Origin: Zygnema cylindricum
Taxonomy: Eukaryota; Streptophyta; Zygnematophyceae; Zygnematales; Zygnemataceae
Assembly (NCBI GenBank): GCA_037447655.1
Contig: JBBHKE010000055.1
Coordinates: 124,001 to 188,000 of the forward strand
Direction of reading: 5' to 3'
Length of the DNA stretch: 64,000 bases
Of this stretch, positions 44,177-55,937 are shown in pieces. Made by a program: the position numbers and the translations under genes. The notes beneath the pieces were generated by a model. That model did not search any database. It had not been told where the DNA came from and saw only the letters and a program-made list of their open reading frames with translations. The number at the start of each line of letters is the position of its first letter. Position 1 is the first letter of the stretch.

Positions 44177-44876
44177 CAGTAGATACTCACTGTGAGTATA
44201 TAGTTTATGACTTAGACAAATTGTGATCATCCAATTCTTGATACTAATCAACTAAGGCAGTTTTTGTGAACTACAGTGTTTATATCTTATGGTTAGCTGG
44301 ATCAATTGAATACGATCTTTGTAGAGTGATTCTACACTATGCTTACAACTGTTATGCTGAATTTGAGTCTACATAGATCACTGAGTTGCATTCTATCACA
44401 TCTTGAATTTGGCTGTTGAGTAGGGTGCCTGTTAGCTTCTACTTTAAATGTCTACTTCCACTACTACTGCTTCTGGCTCTCCTCCTGCTACTGTGGTTGT
44501 AGAACAATAGGTTATGGGCCTTTTATCAAGAATTCGCAAAATCAATGGCCAAAAGTATGCATACTCGGCGGCGATGGTTGAATCCACATTTGAAACTGCT
44601 GATCTATTGGGGTTCTTGGATGGTACTTAAAGTGAAATAGATGCGAGCTGGGCGAAGAAAAACTCACTAGCGCAAAACAATCTGATTGTGTGCATCTCCG
44701 AGAATTTGGTCATGTCTTGGCTCAAAATAAAGAAAGCAAAAGAAATCTGGGAATCACTAAAAAGTGCTTTTGAGAAATCTAATGTCCAGGAGGAACTTCT
44801 GGTGGCTGGACAAATCTGGGACTATAAATACTCCGGGGGGAGTATGGTGGAATATTGTGATAACTTTCGTGCTCTA
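44177..44876 (+). mobile_element. CopIX fragment: LTR end, primer site and gag
   Basis: 44177-44506 is the 3' part of a CopIV-family LTR (cagtagatactcactgtgag onward, ending tagaaca). The primer site GGTTATGGGCC is at 44510-44520. The U5 frame (ATG 44448, MSTSTTTASG) meets TAG immediately before the primer site, so here only the primer-site ATG would start gag. Gag continues as MGLLSRIRKINGQKYAYSA with a stop at 44628, then an open piece (44688-44876) with DLLG..KKAKEIWESLKSAFEKSN and YKYSGGSMVEYCDNFRAL. It breaks off at 44876. Confidence 0.75.
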
Positions 44877-45565
44877 AGGATACTAAGTCTATGATCTCGG
44901 GATGAAGGATATCATAATGGTTAAGCACTCAGTTGTCATGTATGACGGGAAGTCGATAGATCAATTGAGATACTCTAACAGAATCAAAATTAGATTTGAC
45001 TGAGAGAGTGAGGAAGAGACACAATTTCTTTAAACGAATGTCAATCATCAACTTTTTGTAGATGTAGAAGAAACTCGGACCAAGGAGGAGACTCTGATTA
45101 CTCTTCAAGCTTCGGTATAATTTAAGGACATGGAGGAAGAGGAGTTAGTTCTTATGAATAGGGGAGCAAATGAAACGGTTCGGAAGAACCCAAAATTACA
45201 CTCCATTCCATCTTCTCAATTTGAGACAGGACATACGAGCAGCAAGAGGCTAAAAGAAAAACAGGCAGCTCTTAAGGTATGAAAGATGTCACATCCTGAT
45301 GAGCCTCAAACGTACTCAGAGGCAGTAAACAATTCAGAAAAAGACTTATGGATTAGGGCCATTAATGATGTCATGGCTTCCATTATTGAAGCCAATACAT
45401 TGGAGTTAGTGGACTATCTTCAGGATAGAAAGCTGATTGGGTGCTCATGGGTGTTTATGCTGAAATTGAACCCAGATAATACCATTGAGAGGTACAAAGC
45501 TAGATTGGTAGCAAATGGTTTTACCCAAATAGAGCGAATTAACTATGAAGAGACCTTTTTGATAA
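44877..45565 (+). pseudogene. Copia pol fragment (integrase end and RT start)
   Basis: Joined abruptly to CopIX gag. It starts with integrase C-terminal text equivalent to the CopVII VYDLGKQDIILVNHQVVMDE block (here DLGMKDIIMVKHSVV), with stops near 44890 and 45001. It continues to ENPKLHSIPSSQFE-like text and to an open 94-codon piece from 45286: DEPQTYSEAV, IEANTLELVDY, WVFMLKLNPDNTIERYKARLVANGFTQ. It ends at INYEETF, before the RT active site. It is closest in look to CopVII and CopVI, not to CopIX, so two families are joined here by deletion. Confidence 0.75.
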
Positions 45566-45571
45566 AATAGT

Positions 45572-46104
45572 TGTTTTTCTATTTGTATTTTTCACGTCAA
45601 TTTTAAAAGAATAAAATTAAGTGTTAGCTAGGCTCTAACCCGTCTCTCCCTTGTCTCCATACTTGTTGTAGTCACTGATGTGAGAGAGAGAGAGAGATAG
45701 ATCCATGGCTGCCTAAGCTTCCAGAGAGGACAAACTGAGAAAGACCGTACCAAAAAAGAAACGCACCACCTAGGTATAAAACTAGGTCCCTAGAGTTTGT
45801 TGGAATAGACGGCAGCCTTCTCGTTTAGTTTGGGATTGGTGCTGAGATACAGAGGGTTTGATAACTACTTGAAGATGAACATGCAAAATAAACCAATTAA
45901 CTATGTTTACAGCAAATTTCACATAGAATCAGAACGAATTTTGTATGACGCCTGTAACGCACTAAACAAATTGACCGGACATTAATTTGAATGGCGAACA
46001 TCAAATGATTGTGTGGATTGGACGGCTTATATCCTAGCTGATATAAAAAAATGGCCATTTTGGTGGTTTATGGAAGTTATGTCAACAGATGACAAGTGGC
46101 GCGG
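45572..46104 (+). repeat. LTR-like fragment of another copia family
   Basis: It starts tgtttttctatttg and shares with the CopI/CopVII LTRs a block with cttgttgtagtcactga, gagagagagag and atccatggctgcctaagc. Its 3' part is cut by the CopVII 5' LTR. No body is attached. Confidence 0.5.
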
Positions 46105-46478
46105 CAATTAAAATCACTAGATTTAGAGGGTATTTTATAGATCTGAATAGATTAAGTAAAAGTGTAAACAATTTGCCTCCACCATCTCTCTCTAGCCCCC
46201 ATACTTATCGTAGTCATTAAAGGTGAGAGAGAGTGGTGGAGCCATGACTTTCTTCGCTACTCCGACAGGACTGTAGGGTGACATAAGTCACTTCTAACAA
46301 AAAGGGTGAGTCTGACAGGACTCGAATCTCCAACCGGCAGAGTAAGACGTAACCGTCGGCTCTAACCGGTCAGTCGTAGATAATCGTTAATACGTAGGGT
46401 TTCATATTTATTTAAATAGTGTTTATAACATTAATCCGATCAACAAAATTACGGACGGAGAGCATATGAACTATACCT

Positions 46479-47753
46479 TGAATAGTTATTAGACTAATGT
46501 ACTCTATATCGGCGCCCCAAATTTTTGACATTGATACCTTGAATATAATAAATTATACTATTTAAAGATGTGGACCATAATCTGCCATGTCTCCGACACT
46601 AAATTAGCATCAATTGTTGTCCTTGGCCTATTTCAACCATGGATTACTCACGGAAGACACCCTCAGACTACCTCAAAACAGCTTTGTTTCAGACAACACA
46701 CATTACTCCACAATTACCAAAAGAAGCTGAAACTACACCAGTATGCATTTTATCTGAAACAGTGTAACCTCTCAAAGTTAGAGCTAAATTCACTAAGGCA
46801 TCCATAAGATATGAGCTGCAGAGTTTCCCAAAAACATTTGACAGCTTACCAAACTAACCAGGTAGACTCCTCACAGAATTCTACAGAAACAGCAAAACAG
46901 ACTGAAACTAGATAAACAAATACTTTTTAGGTCATCAAAGATCTCCACAAAGTTTCATACAAAGACATCAATCAGGGTGATCACACCATCAGGTCAAAGT
47001 TGCAGAAAATCAATTTGCCATTACTTTTATGAGCTCAACTGTGATACCCATAATAATCTAAGTCCTACAAGTTATACTCAGAGAGTTCACTACTGACTGT
47101 ACGGAGGCATACTAGCCGTACGTTATCTACCTCCCACCTAAATTACTGTGAATATACCAGAATAATTCGAGGTATGTCAGAATGAATGAATTCACACTAA
47201 TAAACTAATTAGCAAAAAGACAAACCTATTTTGAATAGAATATTTACACCGACACCTCTGCAAAATCCGCATACTAAACGTCATCTTGCTTAGTCACTTG
47301 ACAACGAGTCTATGTAGCAAACCGACATCACAAACGTCAAGTCCACCTGGTAATACATCATAAAAAATAGTGTGATCCTACAAAAATATCGGCGGACGTC
47401 GGCCGCCCTCCAAATGTACTACGAACCACTTGCCGAAATTAACTCGTACCCTCCAAATCTTATCGTACCAAAATTACGTCCTTCGCCATAAATGCCGCTG
47501 ACTTATTTAACGTCCACTTGTCAAATAAGACACTCCGTACGTTCGCTCCCCCAATCCGTGAATCCATTCGAATAATGCATCCGTATTCATTACGTACACT
47601 TATGATTTGTTTTCTCCCCCATAACGTACGCCTCATACTGTATCATTAAGGCTACACGAAAATAGGTGTGTACGAAATTAAGTCTTTAAAACAACATCAA
47701 TGACACTAATTAATTTTTGACAGTAATAATTTCTTTAGTCTAATAACGATTCA
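46479..47753. mobile_element. MITE in CopVII LTR, split by a solo LTR
   Basis: Terminal inverted repeats tgaatagttattagactaa (46479-46497) and ttagtctaataacgattca (47735-47753) pair with one mismatch over 19 bp. Without the inserted solo LTR and its target copy the element is about 188 bp. The ends resemble those of the 202-bp MITE at 57757. Confidence 0.6.
46615..47696 (-). mobile_element. Solo LTR of the CopVIII family
   Basis: 1082 bp with the perfect target duplication tcaat (46610-46614, 47697-47701). On the minus strand it starts tgttgttttaaagac and ends ccaaggacaaca. Its U5 end encodes MVEIGQGQQ, aligning with MAEIGYGQH of CopVIII gag. It contains the ggcggccgacgtccgcc hairpin region (47388-47404), also present in CopII-family LTRs. 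Confidence 0.88.
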
Positions 47754-48384
47754 CGCTGTAGTTGTTATATAGTGCGAGTAAATGTACGCTCAAAACAAAT
47801 GTACTAGACATTTGTTTGTAAAGACAAATATTAAAAGCCAGTTTGGATCCAACGACACGCATCATTGTCGAGATCCTGAAATGGCCGCTTTGGCGATTTC
47901 GGAGTGACATGGCCTATCGCCACATGGCACGATAGGATTGGAAAGCGGGAATCCGGGAGAGCATGAAAACAAGTCTAAAGGAGACAAACGTCCACTCCAT
48001 GGCCTTGTCGTACCCAAGCAGTACAGAAAGTACATTGGCTATAGTACCTTTCTATACTATACAATCTTATGATTGGTTCGTACATCAGTAGATAGGGGTT
48101 TTGAAAGGGGTTTAGAACTTAGAGGATTGAGGAGGTAGCGGCCTCTCTCCAAATGAGCTTGTATAAATATTAGCATTTTTGCCCCTTGCTAACTAATCGC
48201 TTGGTTGGGCGTTTTCACTGATCTCTTTTGCTGCAGACTCATGGGAGTCGTGACTGCACAAGAGTGCAGTTAAATAACTTGTTTGCCTACTTGTTTATCT
48301 GCAATCCTAGCTGAAGAAGGGTTAGTCAAAAACTATCTAGAGGCTTCCATAATTCTATAGTCTAATTGGAGACATAGAATTGCA

Positions 48385-48399
48385 AGTTATGGGCCTACC
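48385..48399 (+). promoter_or_regulatory. CopVII primer binding site (half-tRNA-iMet type)
   Basis: aGTTATGGGCCtACC, 13 of 15 matches to the anticodon-arm complement, directly after the LTR. The ATG begins the gag frame (MGPTF). Confidence 0.75.
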
Positions 48400-49390
48400 T
48401 TCTAAGGTGCCCATCTTCAACGGATCTGGTTTTATTTACTGGAAAGCCATGATAGTACAGGCGTTGTCTGAAAAACGATATTGGGGTATCGTCGTTGGAC
48501 AAGTGAAACGTCCATCTTAGGGAATTTCACCAGGATTTGGTGGAGTGAAGTTTTCTGCATCCATATCTCCTCCAACGGAGGAGGCAGACAGCAATGACAA
48601 CAATGGGTGCGAAAAAGGGAAAAGGAAGGAGACACCTCTTACTCCTATCGCCACGGTACCCGAAGCGGCGGCCGTGAAGTCCGAAAATAACAATATTCAA
48701 ATGTGGGAATACACAAACATGGCAGCCAGGCACTTTATTCCGAGGCATCTTACTCAAGCTTTGGCAACCTCTCATCTCCACATCTTCAAGGTCGAGGAGT
48801 TGTGGATTCCTAAATGGAGATCTATGAAGCCGATACCATTCAGGAGCTCTAGTTGGTCGAGCAACGGTTAGGGGAGTATACTTACAAAGAGGGGAAAATG
48901 CTAGACTATTGCAATGACCTCTCTTATTTGTATATGGAGATGGAGAGTGCGGGGTTGACCGGTACTATGAAGATTAAATTCAACACCTTCATCATGAAGC
49001 TGCCTACTAAGTTTGAGAACATAGTGTACTGAGTACAAGAAATGGATGACAGTCTTTGGAAGTGGAACAGAATGGTCAGGATGATACTTGTGCAAGAGAA
49101 CACTATCCAGATTTGGAGAGGAGGAGAGAGCGTTCAAGCTTTAGCTGCCGGAACGGACCGGTGGGGAAAGGATTGAACAAAGCCATACGGCAACTTCAAG
49201 GGAGAGAAAGATAAAACTGGGGGATCGAGGCCTCCAAAGGGCCTTTGTCATTTTTGCAAAATGCTGGGACACTTCAAAGCTGATTGTACCAAGTTGTCGA
49301 AGTTGAGGCTTCAAAAAGCCCAAGGATGAGTTTCTTCCGTAGGAAAGAAGAAGGCACTTGTGGTCACACAAGTGAAAGGGGAGACCGAAG
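48389..49390 (+). pseudogene. CopVII gag, broken
   Basis: From the primer-site ATG: MGPTF, then a shift into VPIFNGSGFIYWKAMIVQALSEKRYWG. A stop lies at 48518. An open piece (48545-48871) carries NNIQMWEYTNMAARHFI and HLTQALATSHLH, blocks shared with CopVI gag. Further frameshifts (near 48810) and stops follow. The zinc knuckle CHFCKMLGHFKADC (about 49248-49289) is intact. Gag would bind the RNA and form particles; this copy cannot be translated through. Confidence 0.75.
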
Positions 49391-49440
49391 AAGATGAGTC
49401 CTAAGAGAAAGAGGATGGAGAGCTTTTACTCGACTAAAAT

Positions 49441-52400
49441 TTGGAGGAGAAGGAGATTTCTCGAAAACACATGTGTGCTCTCGAAGCCATTCGGGAACCT
49501 CCACAAGAAGGATGGATCATCGATTCAGGTGCATGCATTCATATGTGTCATGACAAGCACCTCTTTACCAAGCTAAGAAAGATTCTCATTGTAAATATGG
49601 AGTACTGGGATGGGAGAGTAGTTACTACAGATCTAGGTGAATCGGTAGATCTAAAAGTCTTAGTAAAGGGTAAGGCTTCCATACTCACTTTCTAAGATGT
49701 CATTTATACACCTCAGCTGAGCAAAAATATTGTCTCTTCTTTTGTATTAGATGATAAGAAGTTTGATACCTTCATTAGAAAGGGAGTCGTTACAGCTGAG
49801 TATGGGAATGAAGTCTACTCCACAGCAGATAAGGGTAGCCAAGGAATGTTTAGGCTTAACGTTAGTAATAAAAAGAAGAATGCTTACTATGTTGGAGTCC
49901 CAAACTTGATGATTTGGCATAAGCGGTTGGGGCATGTACACTTTGATAGGCTAAGGGAAATGAAGCAGCTTGGTGTAGAAGAAGGCATTCAGTTTGGGGA
50001 TAATAAAATGGTGGATGATTGTAGTGGCTGTGCACAAAGTAAGGCTCACAAACTTCCATTTCTAAAAATTTCCACATATAGAGGTGAGAAAGTACTAGAT
50101 CTGGTCCACAGAGATATCTAGGGACCAGCAAAAGTACCTTCGGTTGGAGGGAAGAGGTATATGATGACAATCACTGATGACTAGACTAGACTCTCTAGAG
50201 TCTACTTTTGAAAAACAAAGTCAAAAGCACTAACTTACTTTAAATATTATAAAGCATGGAGGGAGAAATTGGATTGAACCCCCATTAAAAGGATAACGAG
50301 TGATAATCGAAGAGAATATACCTGTAACCAGTTGAAGGAATACTTGAGGGATGAGGGAGTTAAACATCAGAAAACAATACCGTATAATCTAGAATAGTAT
50401 GGGGTAGCTAAGAGGTTAAGCCGAACTTCAAGAGATAATGTATGTAGTGTGTTGGCCGACAAAAGGGTAGGAAAAAGGTTTTGGGCAGAAGCCATGAGCA
50501 GTGCTAACTACATCAAAAACAGAGTCCTTACCTCAACTTTGAAACGAATGACACCTTATAATAGATGGGTTGGGAGGAAACCAGATGTTTCCCACCTGAA
50601 AGTATTCGGTAGTCAAGTTTACAATCTTGATACGAATAAGAAAAATTGGAAACTAGATGCAAAAGGGAAACACCGATACTTTGTGGGATATGATGAGGAT
50701 GTCAAGGGACATAGTGTCTATGATCTAGGAAAGCAAGATATCATTCTGGTAAATCATCAAGTTGTCATGGACGAAGGAAAATCATTTGACCCTTTCAAAT
50801 ATACTAAGAAGATAAGAATTAGTTTTGAGTGCAAGAGTGAAGAAGACTCGGATCTTCCCGAAAGGGACCTGAGTGAAAAAGTGATTGCAGATTCAGGGAA
50901 GATCAAAGATAGGGGAGATATACCGGAATCTCCCCACATCTTTGTAAACTCTGAGGAGATAGAGGAGAAGGAGCCAAAACCATCTTCCATGGATAGGGGA
51001 GCCGAGAAGACAATTAGGAGGAATCCGAGACTTCCCTCCATTCCAGCTTCAAACTTTGAGGGAGGTTGAAGAAGCAGCAAAAAACTACAAGAAAAAGAGG
51101 CCGCCCACAAGGTAACTAAGCTATCTCATCCCAATGAGCCCCAGTCATACTCAAAGGCAACGGATAGTTCAAAGAAAGACAGATTGGTTAGAAACATAAA
51201 TGATAAGATGGTATTTATTATGGAAGCAAATACTTGTGGGCTTGTGGATTGTCCTCCGGACAGAAAACCTATTGGGTACAAATGGTATTTGAACTAAAAC
51301 TGAACCAAGATAATACTGTTGAGAGATATAAGGCTTGGCTAGTAGCAAAGAGGTTCACCCAAAAGGAAGGGATAGATTATGAGGAGACTTTTGCTACGGT
51401 GGTTCGGTTCCCATCAGTTAAGATTCTCCTCAATCTAGCAGCAGCGGAAGAGATCGAAATACACCAGATGGACATTAAGACTGCCTTCCTCAATGGTGAA
51501 CTAGAGGAAGAAATCTTTATGCAGGATCCAGAGGGGTTCATATAGGAAGGAGAGGAAAGCAAAGTTTGCCGACTCATAAAGTCCTTACACGGACTGAAGA
51601 ATGTTCCCCGACAATAGAATAAGAAATTAGATGAGTTTCTCAACTATCTTGGATAAATCCGGAAAAGTTTTGACCATTCTATTTACATGTTTGAAGATGA
51701 GGATGGTGTTATCTTTATTGCAATTTATGTGGATGATTTGTTAGTATTGAGTAAGTCTATAGAAAAGATGAATAAGTTAAAGAAAGATCTTAGAAGCGAA
51801 TTTGACATGAAATATTTAGGGGAAGCAAGATACATCTTAGGAATTCAAATGGAAAGGGATAGAGAGAAAAAGATTATCTGACTCACTCAAAAAAAGTTAT
51901 GGGGAATATGCTTGAGAAATTCTAGATGGAAAAGGCAAACAGTTGTACCACTCCCATGGATCTGAAGAAAGTAAGTAATGGGAGTGTAGATGGAGGAATG
52001 ATGATCTTAGACGATCATATTAGTCTAGAAGAGAGACAATTTATGACGTTTGTTCCTTACAGACAGGTTATAGGAAGTTTAATTTACTTTATGAACTCTA
52101 CTATACCGGACATAACAACAACAATTGGAGTCCTTAGTAGGAGTCTTAATGACCTTATGAAGAGAGATTAGGAGGCTGCCAAGAGAGTCATGAGATATCT
52201 GGTGGGAACAAATGATTTATGGTTGCATTTCGGAGGGAAGCACCATGATATCACTACTTGGAGTGATGCCAGTTATGGGGATGCACCTATGAGAAGATAT
52301 ACTTCTGGGTATGTGTTATATGTGGGGGAAGGTACTTGCTGTTAGAGTAGCAAGCAACAAAAGGTGGTTGCTCAGTCCACTATGGAGAATGAGTATAGCA

Positions 52401-52770
52401 AGCAACAAAAGGTGGTTGCTCAGTCCACTATAGAGAATGAGTACATGGCCTTTTATTCTGCTGTGAAAGAGTTGATGTGGGTTAAGTCCTTATTGCAAAA
52501 ATTGGGCAATATGAAGGAGGGAGTGCATAAAGTGTTTTGTGATAATCAAGCTGCCCTGTTATTGCAGCCAATCCAAAACATCATTTTAAAGCCAACACAT
52601 GGACATAAGACGGAGTTTTGTGAGGGAAAAGGTTGAAAACAAAATTGTGAATCTTGTGTATAAATTTGATGGGGAAATGGTAACAAGCATGATGACCAAA
52701 CCTATGCCTTCTCCCAAGTTAAATTATTGTAGAGAAAAGTGTGGATTAAAAGAAAAGTTGAAATTAGACT
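49441..52770 (+). pseudogene. CopVII pol, broken
   Basis: Protease site WIIDSGACIHM keeps DSG (about 49513-49545). Integrase: WHKRLGHVHFDRL, CSGCAQSK, a stop in place of Trp at 50119, RITSDNRRE-type text with damaged catalytic region around 50180-50440. An open piece follows (50449-51069) with FWAEAMSSANYIKNRVL and NRWVGRKPDVSHLKVFGSQ; Trp is present where CopI and CopVI have TAG. RT: KWYLN frameshift at about 51280, MDIKTAFLNGELEEEIF, stop at 51543, YVDD kept (51727-51738). The C-terminal part has stops near 51880 and 52169. RNase H: WSDASYGDAP and a duplicated TMENEY block. Many lesions show old age. Confidence 0.8.
52349..52444 (+). repeat. 48-bp in-frame tandem duplication in CopVII RNase H
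   Basis: The block beginning agcaagcaacaaaaggtgg and ending gagaatgagta occurs twice in a row (SKQQKVVAQSTMENEY twice, second with Ile for Met). It duplicates the RNase H segment around the catalytic Glu. Confidence 0.85.
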
Positions 52771-52785
52771 AGAAAATATAGGGAG

Positions 52786-53382
52786 TGTTGAAATCACTAG
52801 CTTTAGAGGGTATTCTCTAGATTTGAATAGTTTAAGTAAAAGTGCAGACAGTGTGCCTCCACCTTCTCTCTCTAGCCCCCATACTTGTTGTAGTCACTGA
52901 AGGTGAGAGAGAGTGCTGGAGCCATGGCTGTCTTCGCTACTCCGGTCGGACTATAAGGTGACATAAGTCACTCTTAACAAAAAGGGTTAGTCCGACCGAA
53001 CTTAAACCTCCAACCGGCAGAGCAAGACGTAACCATCAGTTCTAACCAGTGAGTTGAAGAAGATCGTTATAGTACATAGGGTTTCATATTTATTTAAACA
53101 GTGCTTAGAACATTAATCGGATTAACGGAAATAATGACGGAGAGCATAAGAACTAGTAGTAATATTGTGCGAGTAAATGTCAGCACGAAACAAATGTACC
53201 GGACATTTGTTTTTAACGGCGAATATTAAAAGACGGTTTGGATCAAACAGAACGCATCATCGCCGAGATCCCACAATGGCCACTTTAGCGGTTTTCGAGG
53301 GTAACATGGCCTAGCGCCACATGGCACAATAAGGTAAGAAAGTTGGAATCCCAAAGAGCAAGAGGACAAGTCCAAAGAGGAC
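52786..53382 (+). repeat. CopVII 3' LTR, truncated
   Basis: It starts tgttgaaatcactag and matches the 5' LTR to the acaagtc..aaag..gac block (47970-47986). It then gives way to BiP coding sequence near 53375-53385, so U5 is missing. Hairpin aaacaaatgt-accgg-acatttgttt is at about 53193-53217. Confidence 0.82.
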
Positions 53383-55937
53383 TCTCTGAGCCGTTGACAA
53401 GGGCACGTTTTGAGGAATTGAACAACGACCTTTTCAAGAAAACCATGGGTATTGTAAAGAAGGCAATGGATGACGCTAAATTGTCAAAAAAAAGATTCAC
53501 GAGATTGTGCTTGTCGGTGGAAGCACTCGGTATGAAGATATATTGGAACTCTTAGGGGGGAATTTTTGAAGGTCAAATGGTTTTTCTGACTCAGTGTGGA
53601 TTGTGACGAATTGAAACCTTGACAGGTCTTTTATTTTGGGTGGTATAGGATTCCCAAAATTCAACAACTGTTGAAAGACTACTTTGCCGGAAAAGAACCA
53701 AGCAAGGGTGTGAACCCGGACGAAGCACTTGCCTATGGTGCGGCAGTCCACGGTGGAATTTTGAGGGGACAAAAAGATGAACTCGAAGGTGAGTACTCTT
53801 TAATTGCTGTTGGAAAAAGGTTATTCGGAAAATTGAGGCCATTGAGTGTTTCACATTCACTGGTTTATGACAATGGTTGATGGAGTGACTGCTTTATTGA
53901 TTTTCCTTAAACTTATAGTATTTAATGGAGCTCTTCTTAGTCGTTGAGGTATCCTTTTAATCAATGTCACTCCACTTACCTTAGGTATTGACACAGTTGG
54001 TGGAGTGATGACTAAGCTTATCCCAAGGAACACACGAATTCCCACAAAGAAGTCCAAAACATTTACCACGTATCAGGACCAATAGACAATAGTTTCTTTT
54101 CAGGTACAACCCTTAAATTGGAATTTTAGCAGTTGTTGGAGAATTCACTATTTGGTTAGAATATTTTTTCTTCCATTTTTGACCTTCAATAATGTTGCAA
54201 AAATGCTGTTAGTGTTGTATGTCATTGTATGCTCATATTTGTGTAGATGACGATAACATTATTTCTGTTAAATTATAAAAGAATTTGGCTTATGGAAAGT
54301 CTTTGAGCAATTGTGTGTAATATGTGTGGAAGCTTTCTACATAACATGCTTTGTCATGAAAATTTTTGCCATGGTTGTTGCCCTTTTCTTTTAGGTGTTT
54401 GAAGGAGAGATTGTTGTTTTTTAGAAAGCTTTAGTCCTCTCTATGCCTCATGAGGGAGAGAGAGTTGTTCAGGACTTAAGATTATTTTTGTTGAGTTCGG
54501 TTCAGTACTTACCTAAATTAGTGTGAAAGTGAAGTTGGGAGTTCACGGTTCATTCACACTTGGGACACGCGTCGTCAGTTGAGAGAAATGCGTGAGTATG
54601 TCCTCCGTGGACATACGGAAATTCGGTAGGACCACGAGACTTCGTGAAGTCACATCTACGGTGCCAAATCCTCTAATCGTACGGCTGACAACCGCCGCCA
54701 ACAAATACTAACGAGTATGACTAGATCACTATCACTTTATGTTCATTGAACTTCGGTGTAAATATTTGGTAGAACATAATTTCGTCTGTAGTGAATTAGT
54801 TGTTTGGTGTTGAAAATGTGGTTTATAACATACCTTCAGTACACAGGTATACTCACAGTATTTGTTGTGTTAGATTGTTAGATGTACGGCTGGAATGCCT
54901 CCGTACAGCATAGTGTAGTTTCAGTATATCGAAGTAGGAATTAGTGAATTTATTCATTAGGAACAAATGATATGAAAAAGTGTACACTTAGTTTTTATGA
55001 AAATTCACCTCTGAATATCTCACAAATCTGTGAGCAATATTAACTGAAATTTTATGTGTGTGTTCCTTTTTATGATATCTACACTGTGGTAGATTTGTGT
55101 CCCTGTGTTGAAAGTTATTGTCTGTCAAAGTTGCTGTTTTGCCACTGGTATTTGTGGAAGCTTCCTCTCTTGTTTTGTTCTACAATGACTACTACTGTTT
55201 CTTCTTCTTCATCTTCAGTACCAGCAGTTGTCTCAGAACAGCATAGATGATTATGGCCAAGGATTGCCGTGAGCTTCGAAAGTTCGACTTGAATGGCATA
55301 CCTCCAGCGGCTCGGTGGGCATTTCATAACAGTCAATCTTGTTTTTTATGTCTGCTTGTTTGTGAAATAACCTTGATGCTCTAAACTTTAGAGTAATGTT
55401 TGATTTTTGAATGTTGCTACATTTGTTTTTTCTTGCAGTGGTGTGCCTCAAATTGAGGTCACATTTGACGTCGACGTCGATGGTATTTTGAATGTGAAGG
55501 CTGAGGATAAGGGTTCGGGAAAGTCTGAGAAGATCACCATCATAAACGACAACGGCCGGCTCACCCAAGATGAAATTGATATAATGGTCAAGGAGGTTGA
55601 GAAATTTGCTGAGGAGGACCGACAAACAAAAGAACGTATAGAAACCCAGAATTCTCTAGAAACATATGTATATAACATTAAGAATCAAGTGGTGGATAAG
55701 GAAAAACTGGCTAAAAAATTGGAGGATAAAGACAAGGAGGCTATATCCACAACTGTTAAAGAGGCGATTGAATGGATTGATGAGAATCAGTCGGCCGAGA
55801 AAAAAGACTATGAAGAGAAGCTGAAGGAGCTGGAGGGCATCCGTAATCCCATTTTCAGGAAAATATACCAAAAATTTGGAGGTCCTTCTTCCGAAGGAAC
55901 CTCAGAGGATGAGCCAGATGATCACGTGGAATTGTGA
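53380..55937 (+). pseudogene. BiP (ER-luminal Hsp70) gene, 3' part, disrupted
   Basis: Encodes the end of the ATPase domain and the substrate-binding domain of BiP, the ER chaperone. Exons fit GT-AG rules: 53380-53529 ([17 protein letters not shown] to GGSTR), 53649-53788 ([17 protein letters not shown]), about 53941-54103 ([20 protein letters not shown]), 54395-54411 joined across a solo LTR to 55249-55314 (VFEGER, KDCRELRKFDLNGIPP) and 55439-55937. Lesions: a one-base loss in the A run near 53490, an in-frame TAG at 54083 (Gln), and the solo LTR. The last exon is fully open, 166 codons, and ends DDHVEL, where plants normally have HDEL. Roughly the first 300 residues are absent, replaced by the CopVII LTR. 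Introns show it is a genomic copy, not a processed one. Confidence 0.9.
54412..55243 (+). mobile_element. Solo LTR of the CopV family inside BiP exon
   Basis: 832 bp, starting tgttgttttttagaaagc and ending cagaacagca. Flanks gagat (54407-54411) and tagat (55244-55248) match at 4 of 5. U5 encodes MTTTVSSSSSSVPAVVSEQ, the counterpart of the CopV gag start. It splits the codons between VFEGER and KDCREL. Confidence 0.85.

Larger units (their letters stand above)
46105..48384 (+). repeat. CopVII 5' LTR, interrupted
   Basis: It matches the 3' LTR at 52786 (aaatcactag..ttagagggtatt). The LTR sequence runs 46105-46478 and resumes at 47754. It has the hairpin aaacaaatgt-actag-acatttgttt (about 47799-47823) and the U5 pair gactc-atgg-gagtc (48236-48249) and actgcac-aaga-gtgcagt (48253-48270). 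It ends agaattgca. Confidence 0.8.
46105..53382 (+). mobile_element. CopVII: Ty1-copia element, decayed
   Basis: 5' LTR 46105-48384 (containing a MITE and a solo LTR), primer site 48385-48399, gag-pol 48389-52770, tract atatagggag, 3' LTR from 52786, truncated near 53382 where BiP sequence begins. No target duplication can be tested because the 3' end is missing. Confidence 0.85.
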
